NCBI GenBank assembly: GCA_945875635.1
Contig: CAMCLD010000013.1
Location: forward strand, 1 to 48,498
From: an uncultured Prevotella sp.
Lineage (GTDB): Bacteria; Bacteroidota; Bacteroidia; Bacteroidales; Bacteroidaceae
Reading direction: 5' to 3'
Length of the DNA stretch: 48,498 nt
The notes below the pieces were generated by a model. That model made no database searches. It had not been told where the DNA came from and saw only the letters and a list, made by a program, of their open reading frames with translations. This document shows positions 34,368-42,164 of this stretch, piece by piece; positions within the stretch are counted from its first letter, which is position 1, and every line of letters begins with the position of its first letter. A program made the position numbers and the translations under genes.

Positions 34368-34726
34368 AGGTAGGCTCTTTTCGCAGGATGGTCAATGACG
34401 TAATAGATCTTGCGCCCTCCCCAATTCGCCGCCCTCAATGTGCAATCTATAGAATCTAGCATAAATCAACAAACGTTTTAGGTAAGTTCTATAAATTAGC
34501 TTGCGATGAGTTTTCGGCCTTCAAACAGGCAGAAGAACAGATAAAGGCAAATAAACAAGCCTTTAAGGACAAAGATAAGGACAAGGATTAGGATTAGAAA
34601 TAAATCTGCTTCTGCCCTTACTGTAACGGGGATGGTGGAAACGCCATCATGGATAGGACCTAAGCAAATCTATCGCGGTTGCAACGAAACGCATCAACCC
34701 TAAAACCACTTTTTCCTTGGAGATTC

Positions 34727-34754
34727 CCAGCGACCACCGCCCGATGGTCGCTGG
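34727..34754. repeat. Perfect 10-bp hairpin
   Basis: CCAGCGACCA (34727-34736) pairs fully with TGGTCGCTGG (34745-34754) around an 8-base loop. No T tract follows, so it is not a typical terminator. It could be a protein-binding site or the tip of an RNA. Confidence 0.7.
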
Positions 34755-34763
34755 CTCTGTGCC

Positions 34764-34846
34764 GAAGAAAAACGGAAAAGTCCTAGGAAAAAACGGAAAA
34801 GCCTTAGGAAAAACAGCAAAATCCTAGAATAAAACGGGGAAAAGCC
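34764..34846. repeat. Imperfect 20-22-bp tandem repeat
   Basis: About four units of the type GGAAAAAACGGAAAAGCCTTA run end to end with lengths 20-22. The words resemble the AAAAC/CCG content of the 17045 array, though units are not identical. No coding function. Confidence 0.6.
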
Positions 34847-34872
34847 AAAACCATTCCCAAATCAAAGAAATT

Positions 34873-34910
34873 GAGGCTGTGTCAAAAGTAACTGACACAG
34901 CCTCTTTTCT
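34873..34910. terminator. Strong bidirectional-type hairpin
   Basis: GAGGCTGTGTCA (34873-34884) pairs perfectly over 12 bp with TGACACAGCCTC (34893-34904) around an 8-base loop, then TTTT. It can terminate transcripts entering from the left. The sequence GAGGCTGTGTCA also resembles ends of some insertion sequences, so it may be two abutted terminal repeats rather than a dedicated terminator. Confidence 0.65.
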
Positions 34911-35031
34911 TTGGTACCCCCAATTGACTCTATGATGCACACGTAAAGAGAAATTGCGCAGTTTTTTAGTTAACAATTATAAAATAGCAAAAAAAGCGTA
35001 TTATATAGCCAATTCTTTATGCCTTTTTTAT

Positions 35032-35075
35032 TATCTTTGCTTGATTTTTATTGAAAAGTTATATTGCTTTTCAAT
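35032..35075 (+). promoter_or_regulatory. ffh -7 element and leader hairpin
   Basis: TATCTTTG (35032-35039) matches TAnnTTTG; no good -33 word is visible. Just after the predicted start, ATTGAAAAG (35050-35058) faces CTTTTCAAT (35067-35075), a 9-bp stem with an 8-base loop in the leader of ffh. Leader length to the ATG is about 110 bases. Confidence 0.5.
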
Positions 35076-35157
35076 GGAATTGGCATGAAGCTACTTATGC
35101 TGTTTGCAGTTTACACGCCTTGATGTCTTAATGAAATAAATAAAGAAAAAGATAAAT

Positions 35158-36501
35158 ATGTTTGAGAATCTTAGTGACAGATTAGAACGCTCCTTCAAAA
35201 TTCTTAAAGGTGAGGGGAAAATTACAGAAGTAAATGTTGCGACAACATTAAAGGATGTCAGACGCGCGCTTCTTGACGCAGACGTCAACTATAAAGTAGC
35301 GAAGGAATTTACGGATAACGTAAAGAAGAAAGCCATGGGCGTGAATGTGCTCACAGCTGTGAAGCCAGGACAACTTATGGTGAAACTTGTACACGATGAG
35401 CTTGCACAGCTCATGGGTGGTGAGGCTGTTGGGTTGAAACTCGAAAACAGACCTTCGATAATTCTCATGAGTGGACTCCAGGGTTCTGGAAAGACTACCT
35501 TCACAGGTAAGCTGGCGAAGATGCTGAAAGAGAAACAACGCAAGAAGCCATTGCTCGTGGCATGCGATGTGTATCGTCCAGCAGCTATTCAGCAGCTCGG
35601 CGTTGTGGGAGAGCAGGTAGGAGTGCCAGTATATTCTGAGCCCGAGAACAAGAATGTAAACGAAATTGCTCAGAATGCTATAAAGAAAGCCAAGGCAGAA
35701 GGCAACGATGTCGTTATCATAGATACCGCAGGACGTCTTGCTGTTGATGAACAGATGATGGCGGAGATAGAAAGTCTGAAGCAATGCGTTAATCCGGACG
35801 AGACACTCTTTGTCGTTGATTCCATGACGGGACAAGATGCCGTAAACACAGCCAAGACATTCAATGACAGGCTTGACTTCGACGGTGTAGTTCTCACAAA
35901 ACTTGATGGAGACACAAGAGGTGGAGCAGCATTATCCATAAGGACTGTAGTGACTAAGCCCATCAAGTTCATAGGAACGGGAGAAAAGATGGAAGCGATA
36001 GACGTTTTCCATCCTTCCCGTATGGCAGACCGAATCCTTGGCATGGGTGATGTCGTTAGTCTTGTGGAGAGAGCGCAGGAACAGTTTGACGAGGAGGAGG
36101 CAAAGCGTCTTCAGAAGAAGATACAGAAGAACCAGTTCGATTTCAACGATTTCCTTGCCCAAATACAGAATATAAAGAAGATGGGAAATATAAAAGACCT
36201 TGCGTCCATGATACCAGGCGTAGGAAAGGCTATAAGAGATGTTGATATCGATGATAATGCCTTCAAGAGCATTGAGGCTATTATATACAGCATGACACCA
36301 AAGGAACGAAGCCATCCCGAAATACTGAATACGAGCCGAAGGCAGCGTATAGCGAAAGGCTCTGGTACAAATGTGCAGGAGGTGGCAAGACTTATCAAGC
36401 AGTTCGATCAGACCCGCAAGATGATGAAGATGGTGACAGGTGGAGGTATGAAAGGTATGATGGGAAGGATGAAAGGCTTCCCTGGTATGCCTAAATTCTA
36501 A
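35158..36501 (+). CDS. ffh: Signal recognition particle protein Ffh
   Basis: Ffh is the GTPase of the bacterial SRP that binds 4.5S RNA and signal sequences and delivers ribosomes to FtsY. The 447-residue protein has the N domain at about 1-90 and the G domain with P-loop GLQGSGKTT at 106-114, DVYRPAA, DTAGR and TKLDGDTRGG. The M domain starts near 300 and is rich in Met toward the end, with SRRQRIAKGSG and a Gly/Met C-terminal stretch. Length is normal. folD follows after 134 bases. No 4.5S RNA gene was recognised in the window. Confidence 0.97.
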   Translation: MFENLSDRLERSFKILKGEGKITEVNVATTLKDVRRALLDADVNYKVAKEFTDNVKKKAMGVNVLTAVKPGQLMVKLVHDELAQLMGGEAVGLKLENRPSIILMSGLQGSGKTTFTGKLAKMLKEKQRKKPLLVACDVYRPAAIQQLGVVGEQVGVPVYSEPENKNVNEIAQNAIKKAKAEGNDVVIIDTAGRLAVDEQMMAEIESLKQCVNPDETLFVVDSMTGQDAVNTAKTFNDRLDFDGVVLTKLDGDTRGGAALSIRTVVTKPIKFIGTGEKMEAIDVFHPSRMADRILGMGDVVSLVERAQEQFDEEEAKRLQKKIQKNQFDFNDFLAQIQNIKKMGNIKDLASMIPGVGKAIRDVDIDDNAFKSIEAIIYSMTPKERSHPEILNTSRRQRIAKGSGTNVQEVARLIKQFDQTRKMMKMVTGGGMKGMMGRMKGFPGMPKF

Positions 36502-36635
36502 TGTCCACTGACTTTAATGGTGTTACGGAAATGGTGATGACCTTGATGGGCATAACCAACGTGAATACCTAATAACTTGAAAACAGAGAGTAAGTTTATG
36601 ACTTGCCATACTAAAAATTAATTGATAGTAAAGGA

Positions 36636-37508
36636 ATGCAACTGATAGACGGAAAAGCTACAGCGGCAGCAATAAAGGAAGAAATAGCTGCTGAAGTTGA
36701 ATGTATTGTAAGAAAAGGAGGCAAGCGTCCCCATTTGGCGGCTGTCCTCGTAGGGCATGACGGCGGCTCTGAAACTTATGTGAGAAATAAAGTCTTGGCA
36801 TGTGAGCAGTGTGGATTCACATCATCACTTATCAGATACGAGGATGATGTGACAGAAGAAGAACTTCTGGATTGCGTCAGGAAACTTAACGAGGATAAGG
36901 ATGTCGATGGGTTTATCGTACAACTGCCATTGCCAAAACATATCGATGAACAGAAAGTAATAGAGGCTATTGACTATAGAAAGGACGTTGACGGGTTCCA
37001 TCCTGTCAATGTGGGCAGGATGGCAATAGGACTCCCATGCTTCATGTCCGCCACACCACTTGGAATCCTTACTCTTCTGCAACGATACAACATTCAGACA
37101 AGCGGTAAGAAATGTGTCATACTCGGGCGCTCTAATATAGTGGGCAAGCCAATGGCACAGCTTATGATGCAGAAGCAATACGGAGATGCAACAGTAACAG
37201 TCTGCCATAGCCATTCTGCCAATCTCAAGGACGAATGCCGAAAAGCAGATGTTATAATAGCTGCTATAGGCAGACCGGATTTCGTCACTGCGGATATGGT
37301 AAAGGAAGGTGCAGTTGTAATAGACGTAGGTACGACGAGAGTGCCCGATGCGACAAGAAAGAGTGGTTTCAGACTGAATGGAGATGTTAAGTTTGACGAA
37401 GTGGCACCTAAATGTTCCTTCATAACCCCTGTGCCTGGAGGTGTGGGGCCTATGACAATATGCTCCCTGATGAAGAACACTTTAGCAGCAGGAAGACATG
37501 ACCGCTGA
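36636..37508 (+). CDS. folD: Bifunctional methylenetetrahydrofolate dehydrogenase/cyclohydrolase
   Basis: FolD interconverts 5,10-methylene-THF, methenyl-THF and 10-formyl-THF, supplying one-carbon units for purines and formyl-Met. The 290-residue protein has [15 protein letters not shown] with the catalytic Lys, [27 protein letters not shown], and the cofactor loop [15 protein letters not shown]. The C-terminal [10 protein letters not shown] motif is intact. It overlaps by 11 bases a 59-residue TPR gene. Confidence 0.97.
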   Translation: MQLIDGKATAAAIKEEIAAEVECIVRKGGKRPHLAAVLVGHDGGSETYVRNKVLACEQCGFTSSLIRYEDDVTEEELLDCVRKLNEDKDVDGFIVQLPLPKHIDEQKVIEAIDYRKDVDGFHPVNVGRMAIGLPCFMSATPLGILTLLQRYNIQTSGKKCVILGRSNIVGKPMAQLMMQKQYGDATVTVCHSHSANLKDECRKADVIIAAIGRPDFVTADMVKEGAVVIDVGTTRVPDATRKSGFRLNGDVKFDEVAPKCSFITPVPGGVGPMTICSLMKNTLAAGRHDR

Positions 37509-37677
37509 AGAATGGTATAGGAAAGGCAATGACTATCGCCGGCAGGGAGACTGGCAACATGCTATAGACTGTTATCTTGAAGCAGAGGCTATAGACCCAT
37601 CCTCACCGGCAGTCCATGCAAGGGAGATGCTGCAAGATATCTTGAACTTTTACCATAAGGATGCGTACAATCCTTGA
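37498..37677 (+). CDS. Small TPR protein, 59 residues
   Basis: The ATG at 37498 lies inside the folD 3' end (11-base overlap, different frame). The protein reads [20 protein letters not shown] and continues [14 protein letters not shown], one clear tetratricopeptide motif, then [20 protein letters not shown] to TGA at 37675-37677. One TPR suggests a small adaptor that binds a partner. The overlap and complete motif support a real gene. It lies between folD and the ferredoxin gene of the oxidoreductase operon. Function unknown. Confidence 0.75.
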   Translation: MTAEEWYRKGNDYRRQGDWQHAIDCYLEAEAIDPSSPAVHAREMLQDILNFYHKDAYNP

Positions 37678-37723
37678 ATATGGAATTGAATATAGTGAGA
37701 ATTATCCTTAAATTATATATATT

Positions 37724-37957
37724 ATGAGTAAAATCAAAGGTGCCATTGTTGTCAATACCGAAAGGTGCAAGGGATGCCAGTTGTGTATCGTAGCTTGCCC
37801 GCAGGATGTTATTGGCTTGGCGCAGAAAAAAGTTAATGTACACGGCTATCCGTATGCGGAGCCTATAGCTCCGGATAAGTGTGTGGGATGTTCTTCATGC
37901 GCTATTGTCTGTCCAGACGGATGCATTACCGTTTATCGTAAAAAAGTGGAGGATTGA
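37724..37957 (+). CDS. 4Fe-4S ferredoxin subunit of 2-oxoacid oxidoreductase
   Basis: This 77-residue ferredoxin has two 4Fe-4S clusters. The first uses Cys15, Cys18, Cys21 and Cys25 (CKGCQLCIVACP), the second Cys53, Cys56, Cys59 and Cys63 (CVGCSSCAIVCP). It is the delta subunit passing electrons from the TPP centre to an external ferredoxin. The alpha subunit gene begins 2 bases later and the four genes are contiguous, so they make one complex. Confidence 0.92.
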   Translation: MSKIKGAIVVNTERCKGCQLCIVACPQDVIGLAQKKVNVHGYPYAEPIAPDKCVGCSSCAIVCPDGCITVYRKKVED

Positions 37958-37959
37958 TT

Positions 37960-39042
37960 ATGGCAGAACAGGAAGTTAAACTTATGAAAGGCAACGAGGC
38001 TATAGCCTATGCTGCCATCAGGTGTGGCGCAGACGGATATTTTGGTTATCCTATAACACCACAGAGTGAGGTTCTTGAGACTCTCGCCATGCTAAAGCCA
38101 TGGGAGACAACGGGAATGGTTGTCCTTCAGGCGGAGAGTGAAGTTGCCTCCATAAATATGATATATGGCGGCGCAGGAGCAGGAAAAAGAGTCCTGACAT
38201 CATCCTCAAGCCCGGGTGTGGCTTTGATGCAGGAAGGCATTTCGTATATGGCAGGAGCTGAACTGCCAGGCGTGATTGTCAATGTACAGAGGGGAGGTCC
38301 GGGACTTGGTACTATCCAGCCTTCTCAAAGCGACTATTTCCAAGCTACACGTGGTGGCGGTAATGGCGACTATTATGTGATAACGCTGGCTCCTAACTCA
38401 GTGCAGGAGATGGCAGATTTCGTAGATCTTGCATTCGAGCTGGCTTTTAAATACAGGAATCCTGCAATGATTCTCTCTGATGGAGTAATAGGACAGATGA
38501 TGGAGAAAGTAGTCTTGCCGCCAGAAAAGCCAAGGAGGACAGACGAAGAGATAAGGAAAGAGTGCCCTTGGGCAACGGTTGGAAGGTCAAAGGACAGGAA
38601 ACCTAATATCTTGACATCCCTTGAACTTAAGCCAGAGGCAATGGAGGTCAGGAATATACATCTTCAAAAGAAGTACGAGGAGATAAAGGCCAACGAGGTA
38701 AGGTATGAGTCCATGCACGTAGATGATGCCGACTATATCATCGTTGCTTTCGGAAGTGCAGCCCGTGTGTCTGAGAAAGCAATTGAGATAGCGCATGAAG
38801 AAGGATTGTCTCTTGGGCTTTTCAGACCAATAACGCTATGGCCTTTCCCAGAAAAAGAGATAAAGGCATTGGCTGAAAACAAGAAAGGAATACTTGTGGT
38901 TGAAATCAATGCAGGGCAGATGGTAGAGGATGTCCGCCTTGCTGTTAATGGAGCCTTGCCTGTAGAACATTTCGGCAGACTGGGCGGTATAGTTCCAGAA
39001 CCAGAAGAGATTGTTAACGCTTTGAAGGAGAAATTGCTATGA
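37960..39042 (+). CDS. vorB: 3-methyl-2-oxobutanoate:ferredoxin oxidoreductase alpha subunit (VorB)
   Basis: This 360-residue subunit of the Vor/Kor class oxidatively decarboxylates branched or other 2-oxoacids to acyl-CoA with ferredoxin. It contains the PFOR-type N domain with GNEAIAYAAIRCGADGYFGY and PITPQSEV, SSSSPGVALMQEGISYMAGA, and RGGPGLGTIQPSQSDYFQAT. A second domain begins near 255 (DDADYIIVAFGSAARVSEKA). The ATG at 37960 is preferred over an in-frame TTG at 37954. Substrate choice between 2-oxoglutarate, branched oxoacids and others cannot be fixed; VorB is the usual annotation for this gene order in Bacteroidales as I recall it. Confidence 0.88.
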   Translation: MAEQEVKLMKGNEAIAYAAIRCGADGYFGYPITPQSEVLETLAMLKPWETTGMVVLQAESEVASINMIYGGAGAGKRVLTSSSSPGVALMQEGISYMAGAELPGVIVNVQRGGPGLGTIQPSQSDYFQATRGGGNGDYYVITLAPNSVQEMADFVDLAFELAFKYRNPAMILSDGVIGQMMEKVVLPPEKPRRTDEEIRKECPWATVGRSKDRKPNILTSLELKPEAMEVRNIHLQKKYEEIKANEVRYESMHVDDADYIIVAFGSAARVSEKAIEIAHEEGLSLGLFRPITLWPFPEKEIKALAENKKGILVVEINAGQMVEDVRLAVNGALPVEHFGRLGGIVPEPEEIVNALKEKLL

Positions 39043-39803
39043 AAGATATAATAAGTCCGGAGAATCTGGTTTACAAGAAACCAACTCTGATGAACGACAC
39101 ACCAATGCACTATTGTCCAGGTTGTTCACACGGCGTGGTGCATAAACTTGTAGCAGAGGTAATAGAGGAAATGTCAATGGAGGAGAAGACAGTAGGAGTC
39201 TCTCCTGTAGGATGTGCTGTGTTTGCATACAGATATCTTGACATAGACTGGCAGGAGGCTGCACATGGACGTGCACCTGCTGTTGCTACTGCTTTGAAAA
39301 GACTTATGCCTGACAGACTCGTTTTCACATATCAGGGTGATGGCGACCTTGCATGTATTGGAACATGTGAGACAATACACGCCTTGAATCGTGGCGAGAA
39401 CATAACCATAATATTCATCAACAATGCTATTTATGGAATGACAGGTGGACAGATGGCACCAACAACGCTTATAGGTCAGAAGACTGCCACATGTCCATAC
39501 GGCAGGACACCTGAACTCCATGGATATCCTTTGAAGATAACAGAGATTGCAGCCCAGCTTGAGGGCACCTGCTATGTGACCAGGCAAAGCGTTGAAAGCG
39601 TGGGTTCTATCCGTAAGGCAAAAAAAGCCATACGCAAGGCTTTTGAGGCATCCATGCAGGGTAAAGGCTCCTCACTTGTTGAGATAGTTTCTACTTGCAA
39701 TAGTGGATGGAAACTGTCTCCGGTAAAGGCAAACAAGTGGATGGAGGAGAATATGTTTAAATTCTATCAAAAAGGTGACTTAAAAGATACAACTGAGCTA
39801 TGA
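39039..39803 (+). CDS. vorA: Thiamine-pyrophosphate beta subunit of the oxidoreductase
   Basis: The protein has 254 residues. The ThDP site is visible as FTYQGDGDLACIGTCETIHA with the NNAIYGMTGGQ end of the ThDP-binding motif. CPGCSHG near residue 26 and PVGCAVFAYRYLD near 56 are conserved in the family. Catalysis depends on this subunit with VorB. The start overlaps vorB by 4 bases (ATGA), and the next gene overlaps it likewise, so translation is coupled. Confidence 0.9.
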   Translation: MKDIISPENLVYKKPTLMNDTPMHYCPGCSHGVVHKLVAEVIEEMSMEEKTVGVSPVGCAVFAYRYLDIDWQEAAHGRAPAVATALKRLMPDRLVFTYQGDGDLACIGTCETIHALNRGENITIIFINNAIYGMTGGQMAPTTLIGQKTATCPYGRTPELHGYPLKITEIAAQLEGTCYVTRQSVESVGSIRKAKKAIRKAFEASMQGKGSSLVEIVSTCNSGWKLSPVKANKWMEENMFKFYQKGDLKDTTEL

Positions 39804-40342
39804 AAAAGGAAATTATCATAAGTGGATTCGGAGGACAGGGTGTCCTTTCCATGGGTAAGATTCTGGCTTATTCTGGTCTTATGGAGAATAAGGAGGTGAC
39901 CTGGATGCCAGCCTATGGTCCAGAACAGAGAGGCGGTACAGCCAATGTGACTGTCATTGTTAGCGAGGAACGTATCTCTTCACCTATCCTTAGCAAGTAT
40001 GACGTTGCCATTGTACTCAACCAGCCATCGCTTGATAAGTTTGAAGAGAAAGTGAAGCCGGGAGGGATACTTATTTATGATGGATATGGTATCATCAACC
40101 CACCTACAAGGAAGGATATCAATGTTTATCGCATTGACGCAATGGACAAGGCTGCAGAAATGCAGAACTCCAAGGTCTTCAACATGATTGTGTTAGGCGG
40201 ATTGCTGAAGGTGTGTCCAGTTGTAAGCACGGATGGTATAAGCAAGGCTTTGTTCAAGAGTCTTCCGGAACGCCACCATCCACTAATACCACTTAACATG
40301 CAAGCCGTCGATGAAGGTATGAATATTATAACTAAGATATGA
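39800..40342 (+). CDS. Gamma subunit of the 2-oxoacid:ferredoxin oxidoreductase
   Basis: The protein has 180 residues of the oxidoreductase gamma class. It begins KKEIIISGFGGQGVLSMGKI, with the family motifs MPAYGPEQRGGTANVTVIVS and VAIVLNQPSLDKFEE, and ends in HHPLIPLNMQAVDEG. It completes the complex with the ferredoxin, VorB and VorA. A terminator hairpin follows the gene about 50 bases downstream. Confidence 0.9.
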   Translation: MKKEIIISGFGGQGVLSMGKILAYSGLMENKEVTWMPAYGPEQRGGTANVTVIVSEERISSPILSKYDVAIVLNQPSLDKFEEKVKPGGILIYDGYGIINPPTRKDINVYRIDAMDKAAEMQNSKVFNMIVLGGLLKVCPVVSTDGISKALFKSLPERHHPLIPLNMQAVDEGMNIITKI

Positions 40343-40371
40343 TGGATATATCTTGATTGTATAATATTACA

Positions 40372-40391
40372 TACACCTTATTATATATATA
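40372..40391 (+). other. Third copy of the AT-rich 20-mer
   Basis: TACACCTTATTATATATATA differs by one base from the 20-mer upstream of tdk and cmk. Here it is not upstream of a gene, and the last base begins the terminator stem. This weakens a pure promoter reading and suggests a small repeat. Confidence 0.5.
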
Positions 40392-40424
40392 TGCCGGGCT
40401 CCTCACAGTCCGGCATCTTATTTC
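40391..40424 (+). terminator. Terminator of the oxidoreductase operon
   Basis: ATGCCGG (40391-40397) pairs with CCGGCAT (40410-40416) around a 12-base loop, followed by the T-rich CTTATTTC. The rest of the gap to 40585 shows no gene. Confidence 0.7.
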
Positions 40425-40585
40425 AGTTAGATGGATTATTTTTTGACTCATCGTGTGCAATCGTTTGTGCGTAATAAATACAGGCTATTCGGTATAAGAA
40501 ATATACATAATAATTGAGTAATATCATTTAAATGGTATAAATATTGGTATTTTTGACTGAAATGTGATAAAAACTCTTTAAATAA

Positions 40586-40617
40586 TTTGGTTCTTTGGTG
40601 AAATTTTTATTACTTTG
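40586..40617 (+). promoter_or_regulatory. Promoter for the ompA-type gene
   Basis: TTTG (40586-40589), 20 bases, then TTACTTTG (40610-40617), one base off TAnnTTTG. This gives a leader of about 45 bases and an A-rich start region (AATAAAAAGCAAAA) that suits strong translation in Bacteroidetes. Confidence 0.65.
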
Positions 40618-40670
40618 CACCCAAATACGAAAGTATGGATAAATATTTACTAATTTAATAAAAAGCAAAA

Positions 40671-41744
40671 ATGAAAAAGTTAGTTTTATTATTTGCAGCT
40701 GCAACAATGGCAGTTTCTCTTTCTGCACAGACAGTAGAGGAAAGCAAAGTATTTGACAACATTTATGTTGGTATCAATGGTGGTGTAGCTACTAAGACAA
40801 CTGGCAACCGTTGGCTGAGCAACCTCAACCCTAACGCAGGAATTCGCGTAGGACGTTGGTTCACTCCAGTATTTGGTCTCGCTGTTGAGGGTTCTGCTTA
40901 CTTCAACGACAGGGCTGCTGGTCAGCATTCTAACATCTTCGGTGCATACGCAGGCAACACACACACTACTGTTACTTTCGTTAACACTTCTCTTCTCGGA
41001 ACTGTTAACTTCAGCAATCTCTTTGGTGGTTACAAAGGTACTCCACGCGCATTCGAGGTAGCTGGTGTTTATGGTATGGGTTGGGCACACGCATTTGGTT
41101 GCGGTGGTCACAGAGCAGACGCTCTTACTTCAAAGGCTGGTGTTGACTTCGCTTACAACTTCGGTTCTGACAAGCAGTGGCAGGTATATGTAGAGCCTTC
41201 TATCACATGGGCACTCTACGGAAACAGAGACCTTGGCTACAATGGTGCTTACAACCTGAACAAGTCTTTCGTTCAGCTTAACGCTGGTGTTGTTTACAAG
41301 TTCAAGAACTCTAACGGCACACACAACTTCAAGATTGCTCGCCTTTATGACCAGGCAGAGGTTGACGCTCTTCAGGCACAGATCAATGAGCTTCGCAACC
41401 GCAAGCCAGAGGTTGTCGAGAAAGTTGTTGAGAAGCCAGTTGAAATCGTTAAGGAGGTTAACGTGGCTAACGACCTTATCTTCGTAACATTCGCACAGGG
41501 CAAGTCTGTCCTCACAGCTGATGCTAAGAAGGCTCTTGATGAGGTTGCAGAGGGCAAGCACGTACAGATTATCGGTACAGCTTCTCCAGAGGGTAGCAAG
41601 GCTCTTAACGACAAGCTTTCACAGGCTCGTGCTGACGTAGTTGCTGGCTATCTCAAGGCTCGTGGCGTTGTTATCGACGAGGCTACAGGTAAGGGTGTTC
41701 AGGGTACTACATCTAACCGTCTTGCAATTGTTTATGTAAAGTAA
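40671..41744 (+). CDS. OmpA family outer-membrane protein
   Basis: The protein has 357 residues. A signal peptide ends near residue 20 (SLSAQT). An eight-strand barrel covers about 25-225, a Pro/Val/Glu/Lys linker (KPEVVEKVVEKPVEIVKEV) follows, and a C-terminal OmpA peptidoglycan-binding domain holds GTASPEGSKALNDKLSQARADVV. It anchors the outer membrane to the wall. Codon use is strongly biased to a few codons, with many GCT, AAC and CGT, fitting an abundant protein. The promoter and strong terminator isolate it as a single gene. Confidence 0.92.
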   Translation: MKKLVLLFAAATMAVSLSAQTVEESKVFDNIYVGINGGVATKTTGNRWLSNLNPNAGIRVGRWFTPVFGLAVEGSAYFNDRAAGQHSNIFGAYAGNTHTTVTFVNTSLLGTVNFSNLFGGYKGTPRAFEVAGVYGMGWAHAFGCGGHRADALTSKAGVDFAYNFGSDKQWQVYVEPSITWALYGNRDLGYNGAYNLNKSFVQLNAGVVYKFKNSNGTHNFKIARLYDQAEVDALQAQINELRNRKPEVVEKVVEKPVEIVKEVNVANDLIFVTFAQGKSVLTADAKKALDEVAEGKHVQIIGTASPEGSKALNDKLSQARADVVAGYLKARGVVIDEATGKGVQGTTSNRLAIVYVK

Positions 41745-41781
41745 TAGCAAATTAGAATAAGTGATTTGTAAAAGTATTTTT

Positions 41782-41818
41782 ATCCCTGATGTCTAAAATG
41801 ACATCAGGGATTTTTTTT
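41782..41818 (+). terminator. Terminator of the ompA-type gene
   Basis: ATCCCTGATGTC (41782-41793) pairs perfectly with GACATCAGGGAT (41800-41811) around TAAAAT, followed by seven or more T. A C/T-rich stretch and otherwise unremarkable sequence fill 41819-42070. Confidence 0.93.
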
Positions 41819-42071
41819 CTTCTTTTTTCTTCTTTTTCTACTGCCGCAAGACATTCTTTTTCATAATATATTTGTCCTTTAGGGAAAGTTTACATCTTAG
41901 AGAGTCCTCTATATAACTAACTTGCCAAGTATGTAGTGCATTTGCTGTTTTTATTCATGTCGTTAGTTATGAAATAACACTTTTATCCGTTAAAAAAGTT
42001 TCTTATTGTATATTTTCAAGATTGTTATATGATAAACAGTAGCTTTTTTGAAAGTTATTGCTCAAAATAGT

Positions 42072-42101
42072 TGCATGTTAGATAATTTCTGTGTACCTTT
42101 G
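42072..42101 (+). promoter_or_regulatory. Promoter of the ilv operon
   Basis: TTG (the last T and G at 42072-42073, with T at 42071), 20 bases, then TACCTTTG (42094-42101). The leader is about 55 bases and holds a small hairpin, GGATTA-aat-TAGTCC, near 42122-42136. I see no attenuator peptide with repeated branched-chain codons. Confidence 0.65.
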
Positions 42102-42164
42102 CATTCGCATTTAAACATTTTGGATTAAATTAGTCCGGATAAAATAAATGGTCATAAAAACGAT

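Larger units (their letters stand above)
34368..35157. other. Gene-poor gap with hairpins and repeat fragments
   Basis: This 790-base stretch has no gene I can support. A frame without a start codon before about 34590 reads HKSTNVLGKFYKLACDEFSA and continues to a KDKDKDKD end, and looks like a coding remnant. On the minus strand near 34380-34460 a short frame LDSIDCTLRAANWGGRKIYY is open but unidentified. Hairpins and an imperfect tandem array follow and are listed separately. A 7-bp hairpin with GAAA tetraloop, GATGGTG-GAAA-CGCCATC, lies at 34631-34648. The 3' part holds the ffh promoter and leader. I read it as a scar of lost mobile or accessory DNA. Confidence 0.5.

Noticed and set aside
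34380..34470. Minus-strand short frame (LDSIDCTLRAANWGG...) as a transposase fragment
   Set aside because: Too short, no recognised family, and its frame continues as noise into the 33222 gene. Kept only as a possible remnant.
41819..42070. Search for a riboswitch or attenuator leader before ilvD
   Set aside because: No conserved riboswitch core or leucine/valine/isoleucine-rich leader peptide could be seen between the ompA-type terminator and the ilvD promoter.
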